Assembly (NCBI GenBank): GCA_036365455.1
Contig: JAWQUS010000027.1
Span: 17,658,501-17,722,500 of the forward strand
From: Macrosoma leucophasiata
Taxonomy: Eukaryota > Arthropoda > Insecta > Lepidoptera > Hedylidae
Reading direction: 5' to 3'
Length of the DNA stretch: 64,000 nucleotides
Below are positions 11,800 to 24,500 of the stretch, piece after piece (position 1 is the first letter of the stretch; every line of letters begins with the position of its first letter). The position numbers and the translations under genes are program-made. The notes below the pieces were generated by a model, which was given only the letters and a program-made list of their open reading frames with translations, was not told where the DNA came from and made no database searches.

Positions 11800-14700
11800 A
11801 GTATAATCACATAATGATGCTATTTTACGCGCCGAGAAATTCCAAAGAACGTGATATAATTCAAAAAACTCGGTTGTATAAACAAGGCGTTATCATTCGT
11901 GTGGTCATCGGGAGACACGTTTTTGGTTCGTTTATGGGTATTATGATGATTTAAAATTGATCTGTGTGATATTAAAATAATGAGAAGCGGGTTTTATAAT
12001 AATGAGTCATTGACATTGCTTGTAGTGTGAATATATTTTTGCCGAATTGATAAGTACCTAATTACCTATCGACAGTGGAGCATAACATCGAAAACAGAGT
12101 GGTTTTTATTGATCTGGGATAGCCGGTCTGTGATTTTGTTTAAAAAAAAAACCTTAATTCATATCCATTATTGTAATATTAGGGCAACTACAAAATAATC
12201 GGCGCCAAAACGTCCTGCCACTATGCCTGCCTGCTGACGGACCTCAAACATTACCTACATATTCTCTGCTCAAACCTCAAACAGTTCTTGACAGCGTCTG
12301 TAAAGAGCATGAGGAGTCCCTAATCGCATATGTCTTATGTGTCCCATCGAACATCTACGAAAAAATGATTATCATTGCAGCTGTGTTGCTATAGATTTTT
12401 ATACTTATAAAATCATAATTTCTTTACTTAATCTTTCAAGGATCGTAAGGCCACCGGCGCCCAGACACAATTGAATTCCAATTGTCATGTTTTTCTCGTG
12501 TCTGGAGGGATTAAATAACATAACCTTAATTTCACATAGACGTACATTACATACATGCATTGTTCAGAAGTCGAGACTGTGCATTCATCTTACGGCCAAA
12601 TACTCAAACGTCACTTAAATCTAAGCCGGACTTAAAAGTCTTCGCTTATAGATAGCGCGCATTTGAGGGTTCCTTAAAATTGAGTGACATTTGAGGATTC
12701 GGCCATTAGACTAGATGCGAGGTTCGAGCATTGTCCCGCTGTCCTCATTACTGTTCTGTGAAATTGTGTAACTCATGATTAACAACTGCTCAAAAGAAGT
12801 GAGTTTAATTAATTGTTAACGTCGGTGGATTATTTTAGTTCAGCTCTTTATGTAAGGAACCGACACCGAACGCATAAGTTATAGATGAGATGAGCAAGGA
12901 ACAAATATGTAGGTAGCATAGAAGCGTTATACCTCTATGGTGGGTAGCTACTTATCGGAAAAGCTAGTCGTTTGGCTAGTGGCGAGTGTTTAGCCGATGC
13001 AGCCGTTAACAACCGATATTCGATATTCAAATTGATATCAGAAGATTATAAGTACCGATTATTTGTGTAACTCATTCGTTCTAGTGAAGCGAGTTCATTT
13101 TGCGGTTCAAGATTTAGTGAATTAAAGAAAGATAGTAGGTAGGTACCTGCAAAGTAGGTACTTACAACTAACACTGACTAACACAACAAACAACAGTTTG
13201 AGACTGACCTACAACATCTGTGGATTGTGGATGGATCTCTCTATCTGTAGAATCGCTATCTTTAATTTTTACCAAACATTAGAAAGAGAAAGTGGGACCA
13301 CAGTCAGAGAATATGTAATATGCCACAGTGATGGGGATAACGATAGTGTTACCAGTCTTCAAATAGGTATTTGAGTGTTGTGTCCATATTTATCTGTAGC
13401 TTCATAGTCCAAACCTGTGATCAGTAAATATTGTTATGTCCAAGCCTACCATAGCGGTGGTTGGTGGGCATGCGCAGTAGATGAGACCTAGTTAGTGGCT
13501 AGTGTTGCGCAAGCGCAGCGACGCCGAGGCGCGAGGTCGCCTCGCGACCTCATTCGCCTGCTCTCGCTGCACACGCGCAAATGTCACGATCAAGGCCGCA
13601 CCAACATTTGACTTTGTTCTCTCATCCACCATCCTCATTTTTACTGCTGGTAGATCTCCAGCTCGTAGGCACCACAACATTACCTAATCTACCGGTAAAT
13701 GGTAGTCCTTGGCGCTGTGGTGTTCCGGTCAGGTACTACCTAACTAATGTAAGGTCACATAATTTCAAAGAGGGATAACAGACTCACAGCAGGAGTGGCC
13801 TATACAGTTGGAGTGGCAACGAGATTCCCAGTTTTTATGAGCCGTTTATAGGCTACAATGTACAACGCTTGTTTGTCACTTTCTAAATAAAATCCAGACT
13901 CTATCAATTGCATTTTATTCAGAAAGTTTACCTAGTTTAAAAGCCGAGTCTCAAATTGAAGACTCTTTTCGAGATTGACGCGTTGTCAATCCCTTTTAGT
14001 AGATAATGTTATTATCATAGGTACTAACTCTTACCTGGTACTATCTACCTACAGCATATGGAATGTTTTTATGGAGTAGCTTTACCCAAAATATTTTGGC
14101 GTAAGACGGTGGTAAACTCTACCATCCTTTGAAGTTGACTAGGCAAGCTATACCTACTTATAATGCCATTCACGATTGAGAAAATATATCTAACCCTTTT
14201 AACCCATTGTGATGTCCTGAGGAGTTTCATAGAGGCAAGCGATATACCTCAAATCGTACAATTCTCTTGGAAATGCGAAATATGCCGCTGTTACTTTGAA
14301 GGTATAGGTACAGATAATTTTAATTTAGAAACTTGCAACTACACTTACAACACAAACGTTTCGAACTGAGAGACGGGACTTTACTGAGTGTATAGAGGTC
14401 TAATGCGTCTCTCATACAAAAAAATCGCGGCAAGAACAGATGACACTTTTTCGAGAAATGTAGGCAAGTAGATATACATATACATAATACATTATTTTAT
14501 ATATTTAATGATTGATGTTGGCAATACAAAAGGCAGACTTTGATACAATGTGGTAATATTTGACTAGAATGTAAAAAATATGTTAATTCTGAACATTCCT
14601 GAAAAATAAATTCATTAATCCAAAAAGCTCCATTTTGATGTGTTCATCGAGATCATTATTTTACAGCCGAGTTACTTGTTTACCCTATATGTATAGGTAA

Positions 14701-16102
14701 GTAGATATGCCTATGTAATGTATAACATAATTGCTCGAAACTTAAGTAATTGAATTGGATTGGATTAATTAACAGTCCACTTCGCTGATGAGGACATTTA
14801 AGCTCAATACAAGAACATCGCATGCCACATTTAAAATGTATCACATTAATTAACATAAGATACCTACCTACCTTGTTACTCGTACCTATTCAGGCAGAGA
14901 TAAAGGCTGATTCAGGTAACATTTTTAATATGTATAAAAATGAAACGCAAGCAATATAAAAAGATCATATATTCAGTTAATAAAAATGTGAACACCAGTG
15001 GAATGAAAATTAATTTTCTCATGTTAAAACACATTTAGTAAACTAATTACATTCCCTCTTAGCACGCTTTAATGATTTACCTAATTAGGGGCGGGACTAG
15101 AAAACTGGACAGGTTGAAAACATACAGTCAAGCACAAAATTACATTATAAGAAACATTTTTATGACTTAACGGTACAAGTTGGAATAAGTCGCGGAACCG
15201 CTTTAATGTCTTCTATGTGTTGTTATGAGGCTAACCTCGTATATAGATAGTGCTTAGATAAAATATATTCGCCTTCCAACTAATTTAAAAACAACTATTT
15301 CACTTTCTCTATAAATATTCATAACAGAATTTGGGTCAACTGAGATATATTACAAGAGTCTATCTCAAGAAGTAGCACCATTTCGAAACATGAAATGTTA
15401 AGATAAAAATATTCAGATGATGTATCTTTAAACAGGAAGCTTGAGAGCCCGTTTCATAATCGTTAGATAGGTATTTCAAACATGAGAGATAGGTAGCTTT
15501 ATGTATGATTCAGACGAGGTTTGAAACATATATTTGGCGACCAGTATAACCTCCACATGCCGATAACTCTATCTGGAAATCCTTGTGATTTCTTGATTGC
15601 GAAATCGACCCTCTAAGCATGAACACATATTAGATATGATACATGTACTACTAGGGAACTGGCCGCCTTACCACGTGTGTACCTTATGTAATTGCTACTA
15701 TGCTACATTTAATTGATTTTGGGTAAGCGGAGAGATCGCTCCTTGTAACCCTTTATAAAGTCAAACAGCACCAAAGATCTTTCTTTACATAAAACAAAGT
15801 AAATTATTTACAATGAGTAGGTACTCACTAGATAGGTTTACAGAAAAAATAAAATTTTAACCCACATTAAAAATAAATCAATAGCAACGACGCGCGACGT
15901 GTATGTAAATAAAATTATTAAATACATACATGCATGTATTGTAGGTATTAAAAACTAATTTATGAAAAAGGCGCATTATAATCATAATTTTATGATGTAG
16001 AGCTTAGAGTATAAGGATAATACATACTCTAAGATGTAGTCATCAGACAAACGGCATAGAGTCTAAATGATGTTCGTAAGCCAAAACCAAAATGAACACT
16101 AA
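11800..16102. other. intergenic, no gene seen
   Basis: No exon with supporting splice signals or domain. Contains a family B copy at 13640-13890. The GC-richer patch at 13490-13680 is open in both strands but shows no domain and overlaps the repeat. Confidence 0.5.
13640..13890 (+). repeat. dispersed repeat family B copy
   Basis: 'ggtagatctccagctcgtag', 'gcaccacaacattacctaat', 'ggtgttccggtcagg' and the 'gcttgtttg.cactt' end match the family at 5868-6150, with an internal difference. Confidence 0.6.
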
Positions 16103-16252
16103 GCCTGAGTTGCACCACGATATTTGTTAAAGTTATTGTAACATTTGACATCGTTCTCTAACTTAATTATAGAAATCTATTAAAGTTATAGAAAGATGTG
16201 AAATGTTACAATACCTTTAACTTTAACAAAAATCTTGGTGCAACCCAGTCTA
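16103..16252. repeat. palindromic MITE family A
   Basis: About 150 bp, from 'cctgagttgcaccacgatat' to 'atcttggtgcaacccag'; the halves are near reverse complements around a central AT-rich loop. No transposase. Confidence 0.8.
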
Positions 16253-16929
16253 AGGGCGAGATTCACAGACCGCACTACGACTTTACTTTCGAGCAAAGTA
16301 CGCTTCGAACTGTCAAAACCCATACATTTCTGACAGTTCTAAGCATTGAAATAAAACTATTTTTACGGATTTATCTCGCGTATATTAAACTCATTTTAAA
16401 AATCATTTTAAAATCAACCCGACGTTTCGGTCGCTTTTCAGCTTCCGTGGTCCCGGGCAGACTGAGGTGACATTTGTCTGACAGAAGTTTGAAAAAATTA
16501 TATGTAGCTACCTCCATCGATTTCGTAAACGCCTTGCGTAGCGTTCAGGATTAACACAATAATTACTTATTGTATCTTGATGTCTTGGAGACTGCTGCGG
16601 CTGGGATTTAATCTTGCTAAGTATGGGATCCCATGATGTTGATAATCGCCATCCATCTTTTCTAAGCATACTTTGCTCAAAGTAAAGTCGTAGTGCGGTC
16701 TGTGAATCTCACCATAAGTCATTTTAATTGGTTAAAGTCGCTAATAAATGTGCCCTTTAGATCGACTATCAGTTCGTTGAGTTAGCGCGTTAAGTACATA
16801 CTTGTTACATAACTGCTTAAAAATGTACCTCATTATGACTGCAATTTCCGCATAGATTATCATACTTAAAGAACGTGCAAAATGTTAATGCCACTGATTG
16901 AACTTAGCTGCGTAAAGTTTGCGACAATA

Positions 16930-17110
16930 TCTTAGCTCGCGACTATTTATAGTACACAGACGAGAAAGAAAGCAAGTTTCAATGTAAGCCTCATAAAAGC
17001 GAACTACTGCCTCATGTTTCTCCTCGCATACCTATCCCTCCATTACCATAAACCCGCCTTCTTCGCAGCGACTTGTAACTAACTTCACGGACGCATTTAA
17101 GTTTTGCGCG
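16930..17110 (+). repeat. dispersed repeat family E
   Basis: Same blocks as 9140-9330: 'cttagctcgcgacta', 'aaagcgaactactgcc', 'cttcgcagcgacttgtaact'. Immediately followed by family D. Confidence 0.6.
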
Positions 17111-17159
17111 GATTGTAGTGTTGTCCATGTGTGATTATATCAGTAAGGTCGCTGTCTAT

Positions 17160-17420
17160 TTGGGTATCATACTACAGAATCCAATAAGAAATACCTACCA
17201 TCGACCTTAGGAAGAAGAATTCGTCTTATTTCAGATCTGTAGAGCGTTATCTCTTTCGCACCTTACCTATGCGACATTTGTCGACCATTTTGATCAACTT
17301 TTGCCCAGTACCGGACTATCAGTGCTTATGTAGTCTGTGTGCAGCAGAGATATACAGATATGCATAAGTCAAAACTAGTCGATTGTCTCTTTTGTAGGCT
17401 CGATGTGCATTATTTATTAA
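17160..17420 (+). repeat. dispersed repeat family D
   Basis: 'gtagagcgttatctctttcg', 'acatttgtcgaccattttga', 'tcaacttttgccc' and 'gctcgatgtgcattattt' recur at 37222-37380, 41455-41712, 53880-54260 and 54800-55230. Non-coding. Confidence 0.65.
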
Positions 17421-18069
17421 TCATTTATTAACAGGCAAACGTAAATCAGTGGATATATATCGTCTGTAGGTACCCACTTCACATAGTAATACATAATAAT
17501 GTATCAAGATTATATTAGGTATAAATGTAATTGAGAGCAACTCGTTATACCTACTTATTGTAGTTAACTACCCTCCATTAATTATTACTTGTGTGATAAA
17601 GTAGGATACAATTGTAATTAGTAGGAAATAAAACTTCATGGTAATGCACAAAGAAACACATCGCGTTTCATCACCGTAATTTAACAATGTTCTTAATTTT
17701 CTAAGATTTTATGATGTTTAATGAGTTTTTTTTTCTTCATAATCTAACTATTACAAAATAAATTCTTGAACTTGAAATCTTGTTACGTAAAATATTTCGT
17801 ATTATAACAATATTTTTGCCGCTTTATTTATCTGATGTTTCGTAATATAGACTACACATCAATTCATTTATAGTAGAAATAGATATGTACATGTAACATG
17901 TCATATTAATTATTTTTTACACAGCCCCCGTTCTTATAACAACAGAAAACGAGCCCATGCTACCGTGATACAAACAATTTCCTTTCGAAATAGATGCAAC
18001 GATCCTCGAGCTTTCTTTTGAAAATAACATAAAATCTTTACAGAATCTTTTCCCATTATTACTTCACTA

Positions 18070-18216
18070 AGCCTGGGTTGCACCAAGATATTTGTTAAAG
18101 TTAAAGTTATTGTAACATTTCACATCCTTCTCCAACTTAAAGAAATCTGTTACAGTTAGAAAAGGATGTCAAATATTACAATAGATTTAAGAAATATCGT
18201 GGTGCAATCCAGGCTA
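18070..18216. repeat. palindromic MITE family A
   Basis: Ends 'cctgggttgcaccaagatat' and 'atatcgtggtgcaatccagg'; inner arms 'catccttctccaactt' and its complement. Best example of the family besides 28066-28208 and 50731-50868. Confidence 0.85.
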
Positions 18217-18540
18217 AGAGCTACCACAATGTAGCTCTAAGTAGCAGTAGTCCCAGTATAACACAAAGCAACATGTTTATAGGTATACGCGAGGTAATAA
18301 AGTAAACTAACATGGAATTAGTTCCAATTACCTCAAATGTCTATGTTACGTCTATTTCTTACTTATGGCGGCACATACACTCTATCACTATAAGCATCCA
18401 AGGACATGTAAAAAGTAGGGGGCTGTATGTTAACGAATTATGAACGTATTTGCATGTTATAATTTCGAATAATCTAAAAACGTTACACCAGATGTTCTAA
18501 ACGTTGGGAAACGTACCTATGTATCCACAGTTATATTCTA

Positions 18541-18735
18541 CTAGCTGTCCCCGCGACTTCGTCCGCGTGAGAATTTATAATTGTTCAGTATCTACCCAGA
18601 CGAAGTCGTGGGCAAAAGTAGCCTAAGTTACTCCTTATTACATCAGCTATCTGCCAGTGAAAGTCTCGTCAAAAGCGGTCCAGCCGTTCCCAAGATTAGC
18701 CCCGCCAAACAGACAGACAGACAGACAAACATTGT
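18541..18735 (+). repeat. 'ctagctgtccccgcgacttc' repeat
   Basis: Starts 'actagctgtccccgcgact' and includes 'gtagcctaagttact', 'aaaagcggtccagccgttcc' and ends in a (GACA)n-like run 'cagacagacagacagaca'. This layout is widespread in moths and butterflies; the simple-repeat end suggests a retroposon. Non-coding. Confidence 0.65.
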
Positions 18736-19081
18736 AAAAAATGTTGTTTTGGTATATGTACTATACATACTCGTACATATGCATTTAGTAAAAAGTGGTT
18801 ATTTTAATATTACAAACAGACACTCCAATTAGAATTTCTTTTAAAACCGTTTGTAAAAGTGCATATTTCTTGTCATTTAAAATTAATATATCACATGTGT
18901 ATTAAAAAAATACAAGAAAACACTTATAAATATATTCCAAAACATTAGCTACCAGTTTTATATGGAGAAAATATGAACATTAACACGACATGCTTTCATG
19001 ATTTCCAAAGCTCTAGCACGCATTTGCATAAAGGGTTCATTGTTTTCATGAATAATACTGAGCGATGAGATAAAAATAATA

Positions 19082-20362
19082 GGTTGGGGAAAAAGTCTTT
19101 TTGCATTATAGTATGTATGAACTTGTAATAAAATCTCTTTGGCTGTAGTATTTGTATCTGGCTGGTTTTGGTATCATTGAAAGTTAAAATTTTAAAGAAC
19201 ATAATTCCAAATTCAAATTAGGCAAATGTGTGATTTTCATTTGTTTTTCGTACTGTCAAGATGAGTGAATCTAATGAAGAAATTCGATACATTTTAAAAT
19301 TTTACTACAAAAATGGTAAAATGCAACGCAAGCCGCGAAAAAAATTTGCGATGTTTCTGGACCTAGTGCAGTGTCTGTGAGAGTAGCACAAATTTGGTTT
19401 AAGCGTTTTCAATCCGGAAATTTTGATGTCAAAGATGCACCTCGCTCTGGTCGCCCTATTACGGATAAAATGGATGCCATTTTTTAAAAAGTGGAGCAAG
19501 ATCGACATATCAGTAGTTACGACGTAGCTGAAGAACTGAGAATTGATCACAAAACAGTTTTGGCGCATTTGAAAAAAGGCTGGGTACAAAAAAAAAAGCT
19601 CGATATTTGGATACCTCACGAGCTCACTGAAAGAAACCTAATGAACCGTGTACTCATTTGTGATTCTTTATTACGACGTAATGAAACCGAATCATTTTTG
19701 AAGAAGCTGATAACTAGTGATGAAAAGTGGATCACGTACGACAAGAACGTGCGAAAAAGGTCGTGGTCAAAGGCCGGTCAGGCTTCACAGACTTTGGCGA
19801 AACCCGGGTTAACTCGCAATAAGGTGATGTTGTGTGTGTGGTGGGATTGAAAGGGCATTATTCATTATGAGCTATTACCACCAGGCAGGACTATCGATTC
19901 TGAACTCTACTGCGAACAACTGATGAGATTAAAGCAAGAAGTTGAGAAATACGGCCGGAATTGATCAACAGAAGGAGTGTGGTGTTTCATCATGATAACG
20001 CTAGACCTCACACATCTATAGCCACTCAGCAAAAATTAAGAGAGTTTGGCTGGGAGGTGTTAATGCATCCGCCGTATAGTCCTGACCTTGCACCTTCAGA
20101 TTTCCACCTGTTTCGGTCTCTTCAGAATTCTTTATGCAATGTTAGGTTAACATCACGAGAGGACTGCCAAATCCACTTGTCGCGGTATTTTGATGAGAAG
20201 TCCCAACATTTTTATAGCAATGGGATTATGTCCCTACCTACAAGATGGCAAAAGGTTATCGAACAAAATGGTACATACATACTTTAGTTAAATTTAAATA
20301 AACTATATTAAAAAATGTTTTGAATTATCTTTAAAAAAAGCGAAGAAACTTTTTCCCCAACC
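19082..20362 (+). mobile_element. mariner transposon copy 2 (1281 bp)
   Basis: Same family as 3701-4973, flanked by TA (19080-19081 and 20363-20364), with both terminal inverted repeats. Full length but with several coding lesions. Confidence 0.95.
19261..20287 (+). pseudogene. mariner transposase with several lesions
   Basis: From the MSESNEEI start the frame is lost within about 20 codons by a one-base deletion in the A-run near 19318. A TAA follows at about 19486, an A-run length change near 19590, a TGG to TGA change near 19849 ('tgggattgaaagg'), and a further frameshift near 19948. The catalytic motifs TSDEKW, HHDNARPH and LAPSDFHLF can still be read in separate frames. Not functional. 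Confidence 0.9.
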
Positions 20363-20364
20363 TA

Positions 20365-21269
20365 ATATAAATGTACTGGGGATCCACTTTTCCTTTGTAT
20401 TCAATTATTCATCGTGGGGGTGAAAACATGATAGCGACGAGAACCAAATTTCTGTTGATTTTTCCAAGTTTTTTTTTATGTAATGGAAGTGGCAAACAAG
20501 CAGGGACATTTAACTATGAAGTATTTAGGTACCTACTTCAGATTATATGGTATGTAAAATAGTGTCTGAACGAATGTCTTATGTGAATTGCGGCAGTATA
20601 TTCGTAAGATTCAAATTCGAATAGCATTCGCTGTTCAGCAATTTTGTTTACCTTCAATATTAAAATATAAATCACTCAAACACCCAAAATGTATAAATAC
20701 CTACTATATACTTATGTAAAATCCGCCCCATAAGTAAAACTAATAATTGAATTAATTTGTACATTTGTTTTGATTAAATTTGCTTATACACTATACTAGT
20801 GGTGGCTCATTAGTTGATATGCGACTGTCATTCATAATACGTGTACGAGTAGATAAGTTTGAACGTTATATTATTATTATTAACGGTACCTAATACTGAA
20901 ATCTTTTTTGCTAAAGAATAGGTATCTCTGTAATTCTTTGGTAATAATGTCGACGCTGCGCTGTCCATTCCACCACAGTTTTGCACCTTAGGGGAATTAG
21001 TCCTTCCAATACCTACCTAAGGTTTAATTAAGTAGACTGTCTTACACACAACACACATCGAAAGATTTTCTTTTAAGTAAATGTGGTAATACATATTTCT
21101 CATGCATCAACAATCAGAGAACTTGGACGGTTAAAATTGTATACCGTGTGCGAAATTAGATTGTCAAATATATTCTAAAATGATGAGTTTGTTAATCATA
21201 CTCGGTGGACTCGGCAGATTGACGTCTGGCAGCCGCGGTGGGTTTGTACGGAGAGAAGACTAGCCAGTT
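20365..21269. other. 3' flank / 3' UTR side of Amot
   Basis: AT-rich, no gene seen. Near 21190-21260 the sequence resembles, in decayed form, the adjacent end of the last Amot exon ('gatgagt...ggactcggcag.. gacg' against 21290-21330), possibly a short duplication. I could not place a polyadenylation signal with confidence. Confidence 0.4.
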
Positions 21270-21527
21270 TTAAAATTGTATGCGATAGTGATGAGTCCGC
21301 TTATTGTCCTTAGCAGACTCGGCAGAACGACGCCTCGCCGCTGCGTACACGGCTAGCTTGGAAGGTGACGGCAGGCTAGAGTCCCGGGGCCGCACCAGCG
21401 ACTCGCGCGACTCGGCCGCGGGTAGCGACGCTGATGTCGGCACAGACGGCAATTTGCGTACGGTGTCGTATGGCAGCGGAGAACTGCGAGATGCGCTTGA
21501 CGCTATTGATCCCGAGCCGTCCGAATC
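21270..21527 (-). CDS. Amot: Amot last exon
   Basis: 258 nt, acceptor CCAG before GATTCGGAC, phase 0, ends in TAA at 21270-21272. Encodes a Ser-rich tail (GSGSIASSASRSS; LPSVPTSASLPAAE) and a basic end finishing in RIQF, compatible with a PDZ-binding C-terminus. Confidence 0.8.
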   Translation of the reverse strand, partial: DSDGSGSIASSASRSSPLPYDTVRKLPSVPTSASLPAAESRESLVRPRDSSLPSPSKLAVYAAARRRSAESAKDNKRTHHYRIQF

Positions 21528-24500
21528 CTGGAATTAACTTGCTGATATTGTATTATGAATAGACGCAGCGCTTTAGGCGAAAAGAAAAGAAATTTTTATA
21601 CTTAGGTATATGTTACATAGGGCTAAAGGTTGTGAACATAAACGTAAGATGTCGGATACATTTGGGTTTATTTTGTCGTGACATTTCACCTTTTATTGTG
21701 CCCATTAGCCGAAACTAATAATGTATTCGATCGACGGGTTTCATTTCCCCCTCAATAACATACTACATTTACCCCCTTATTTTCATAATTTTGGCCAAGG
21801 AGCTTTAAGTAGGCACCTATTAACCTTTCCTCGAAAATTAGCCAAGGTTAGCATTTTTTTTAGAACTACAGGATCCTAACTCCACTTTTACCTGTTTTTA
21901 GTAGGTAATACACTAACGTTGTATTACCTACTAAAAACACAATATGTTTCCAATTGGCCCTAATAATTGGGAAAGCATGATTTCCTACCAACATTTATTG
22001 ACTTGAATTAATTAACCCTAAAGATCTAGGTATAGCAGGGGGCTGAGATGGCCATTCAAAACTTGAGTGGCTCAAAAAATCTATACAAACTAAAAGTCAA
22101 CATGAATTTGATCTTACCTTCCTAGCATCCCTATGCTCCAGACGATCATATCTGGTGTTTCTCGTGGAAGGTTTCCTGGGAGGGCGGGGCAGAGCGGAGG
22201 GCGGGGGTGGCAGGCTCGAGGAGCGAGTCTGCTGGGAGGCTCGGCCCTGGCGCTCTAGCAGGAGGGCCTCCTCCCCGCGGCCCCCGCGCGCACCCACCGC
22301 GCCCAGCCCCGGGAAACAGCAGAGGCCCCGCTGGTAAACAAGGTTGAGCTATACTATACTCTCTTTATTCTATTGAGTAGATTTCTCGTATTGTAAATAA
22401 ATATATACTTTTAGGCTATAAAATATAATATGGAAGCCAAACAATTAAGACTACTTAATGAAAGTATATTTTATAAAAGAATCAAGTGGATGTCACATAA
22501 TAATATAACGATAGGTGGCATAGGAATAAACAAATAACCAGAATGCAAATTCAAATTCAATTGTTCAAACAATAAGTATCGTTTCAAATGTTTGAAATTA
22601 AATTATTTATTCAGAATATTCATCTCATACAAAAAAGGGTTAAAATGTGTTATTGTAAAAGTAAACATGGGCACACAATAGCTAATGTGAACCAAATAGA
22701 ATGTTACAAATAGAGCAAATTGGGCAATAGTTATTGAGTTAATGAACTGGCACAGTGAAACAATACAAAAAAAGTGAATACAATTAGTCACTTACCTCAT
22801 TACGGAAGCGTCGCTTGTTCCGATGGAAGTAACTTTACTACTTTAATACGAGCACGCCATCGTGGTCGGATCACTCTCCACTTGCATTGCAATTTAAATT
22901 CTTCCAGATCAAAAATTGTCCCAAATGTCCTACCCAAAATGTTGATCATTTAAGAAATTGATACAGGTTATAACCAAATAAAATTTCTGACTCCCATGAA
23001 TTTTTAGATTGCGATACGTAATCAATGTTTACTTGTGAAGTAGCTCATATTATAGTAGTGTGATCACAGACTACTGATTGGTCTCGCCGTAACAAGTACT
23101 GGGTCGTTTCTTACCAAAAACGGGATTTCATATGAACCACCAGATGCCTAATTCTAATAAAGTATTGTACACTGTTTTGCTTTAACCAGTGCGCACGGCC
23201 TATGTTAGAGCAAGACAGTGCAGCGATCCAATCACGATCCAGTCAATTAAGACTAATTATAATAACGTAAGCAGAATTAGGCTCCTGATTGATTGCAGTA
23301 GACTTCCGTGAGATATCAAATTTTGTATACACATTCTGAACGCGATCTCTACTTCAATTTTGGAATAGAAATTGAAAGTCACGAGATTCAAACGTCCACG
23401 TTGTTGCTGCTGGCGAGTGCAAAGGCCAATCAGTAATCTAAGACTATAGTTACGATAAATATCAGTGAGCTTTACACTGCTACATTGCAAACAAAGCGAA
23501 TGTATTAAAATTGTTAATATCTGGGCCACACTATGGAAAATGTCGTGAGTTCCAGGGTTGGGAACTGTGTTATGTGCTGTCTAGATTATTCAATGTTGCT
23601 CTACATTGATTTCAGATTCAGCTGAACTTTTCTTCTTCCAAACCCGCTATTATATGTTAAGCTTAATAAGCTTCTACGGTTAGGATCATCAGCCATTAAA
23701 ACCACAACAAACAAAACATCGTTTTTATTATAGTACATGCGTCTCGAAAAATATAATGAATACAAAATAATCTATGTGTACATTTCCTTAAAAATACATT
23801 TTAGTAGTACAGCCTCGGAATAATAACATTTGTAGACACAACCCTACAATTATAGGATTTGTAGAGACAACCCTACAATTACAGTGTTTGTAGATACAAT
23901 CCTACACTCATTTGTCTGTTACCTAATGTAACCTTACACGAATCTAACTTCTCCTATACCATATATATTCATCTTTTCATTTCAAAAGAGAATATAGGTA
24001 AAATTAAAAATTAGGCACTTTAAATTGACTTGTCATTCGGTAATATTCTGTGTACTGTACTTCATTTACAACATAATAAGATATATTAATAACATTAATT
24101 TTATAATCTAGAATAAATACGAAGAGAAAAGATCTTACACCTAGTTCGAAAAAACACTATATTACAAACACAATGATGCAGAATATTTGTATAACAGACG
24201 AAATGAACGAATACAATGTTTAATCTAACTTTGGCATATTTTTGTGACCGATGCCTCTATACGCTAAACTTAAACCCACACGCACCTTATATAATATCAT
24301 TGTGGCAACGACAAATACACAGAGTAATTTTTAAACTATTACAAACATTTTATAGCGGTCATTATACTACGTATTATTAACTACTTTTACTACAGAAACA
24401 ACCCTAAATTCGAGAAAAAGAAATTGTTTTTTTTTTTTTCATAATATCACATTTTCGACGCTGCGCAACAAAATGTACAGAGCAGCTGATGCTTTTCGCG

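Noticed and set aside
13492..13687. Overlapping 61-62-codon frames on both strands
   Set aside because: No domain or splice support, partly within repeat family B.
21304..21537. 77-codon plus-strand frame over the last Amot exon
   Set aside because: Shadow of the minus-strand exon, which has correct acceptor and phase.
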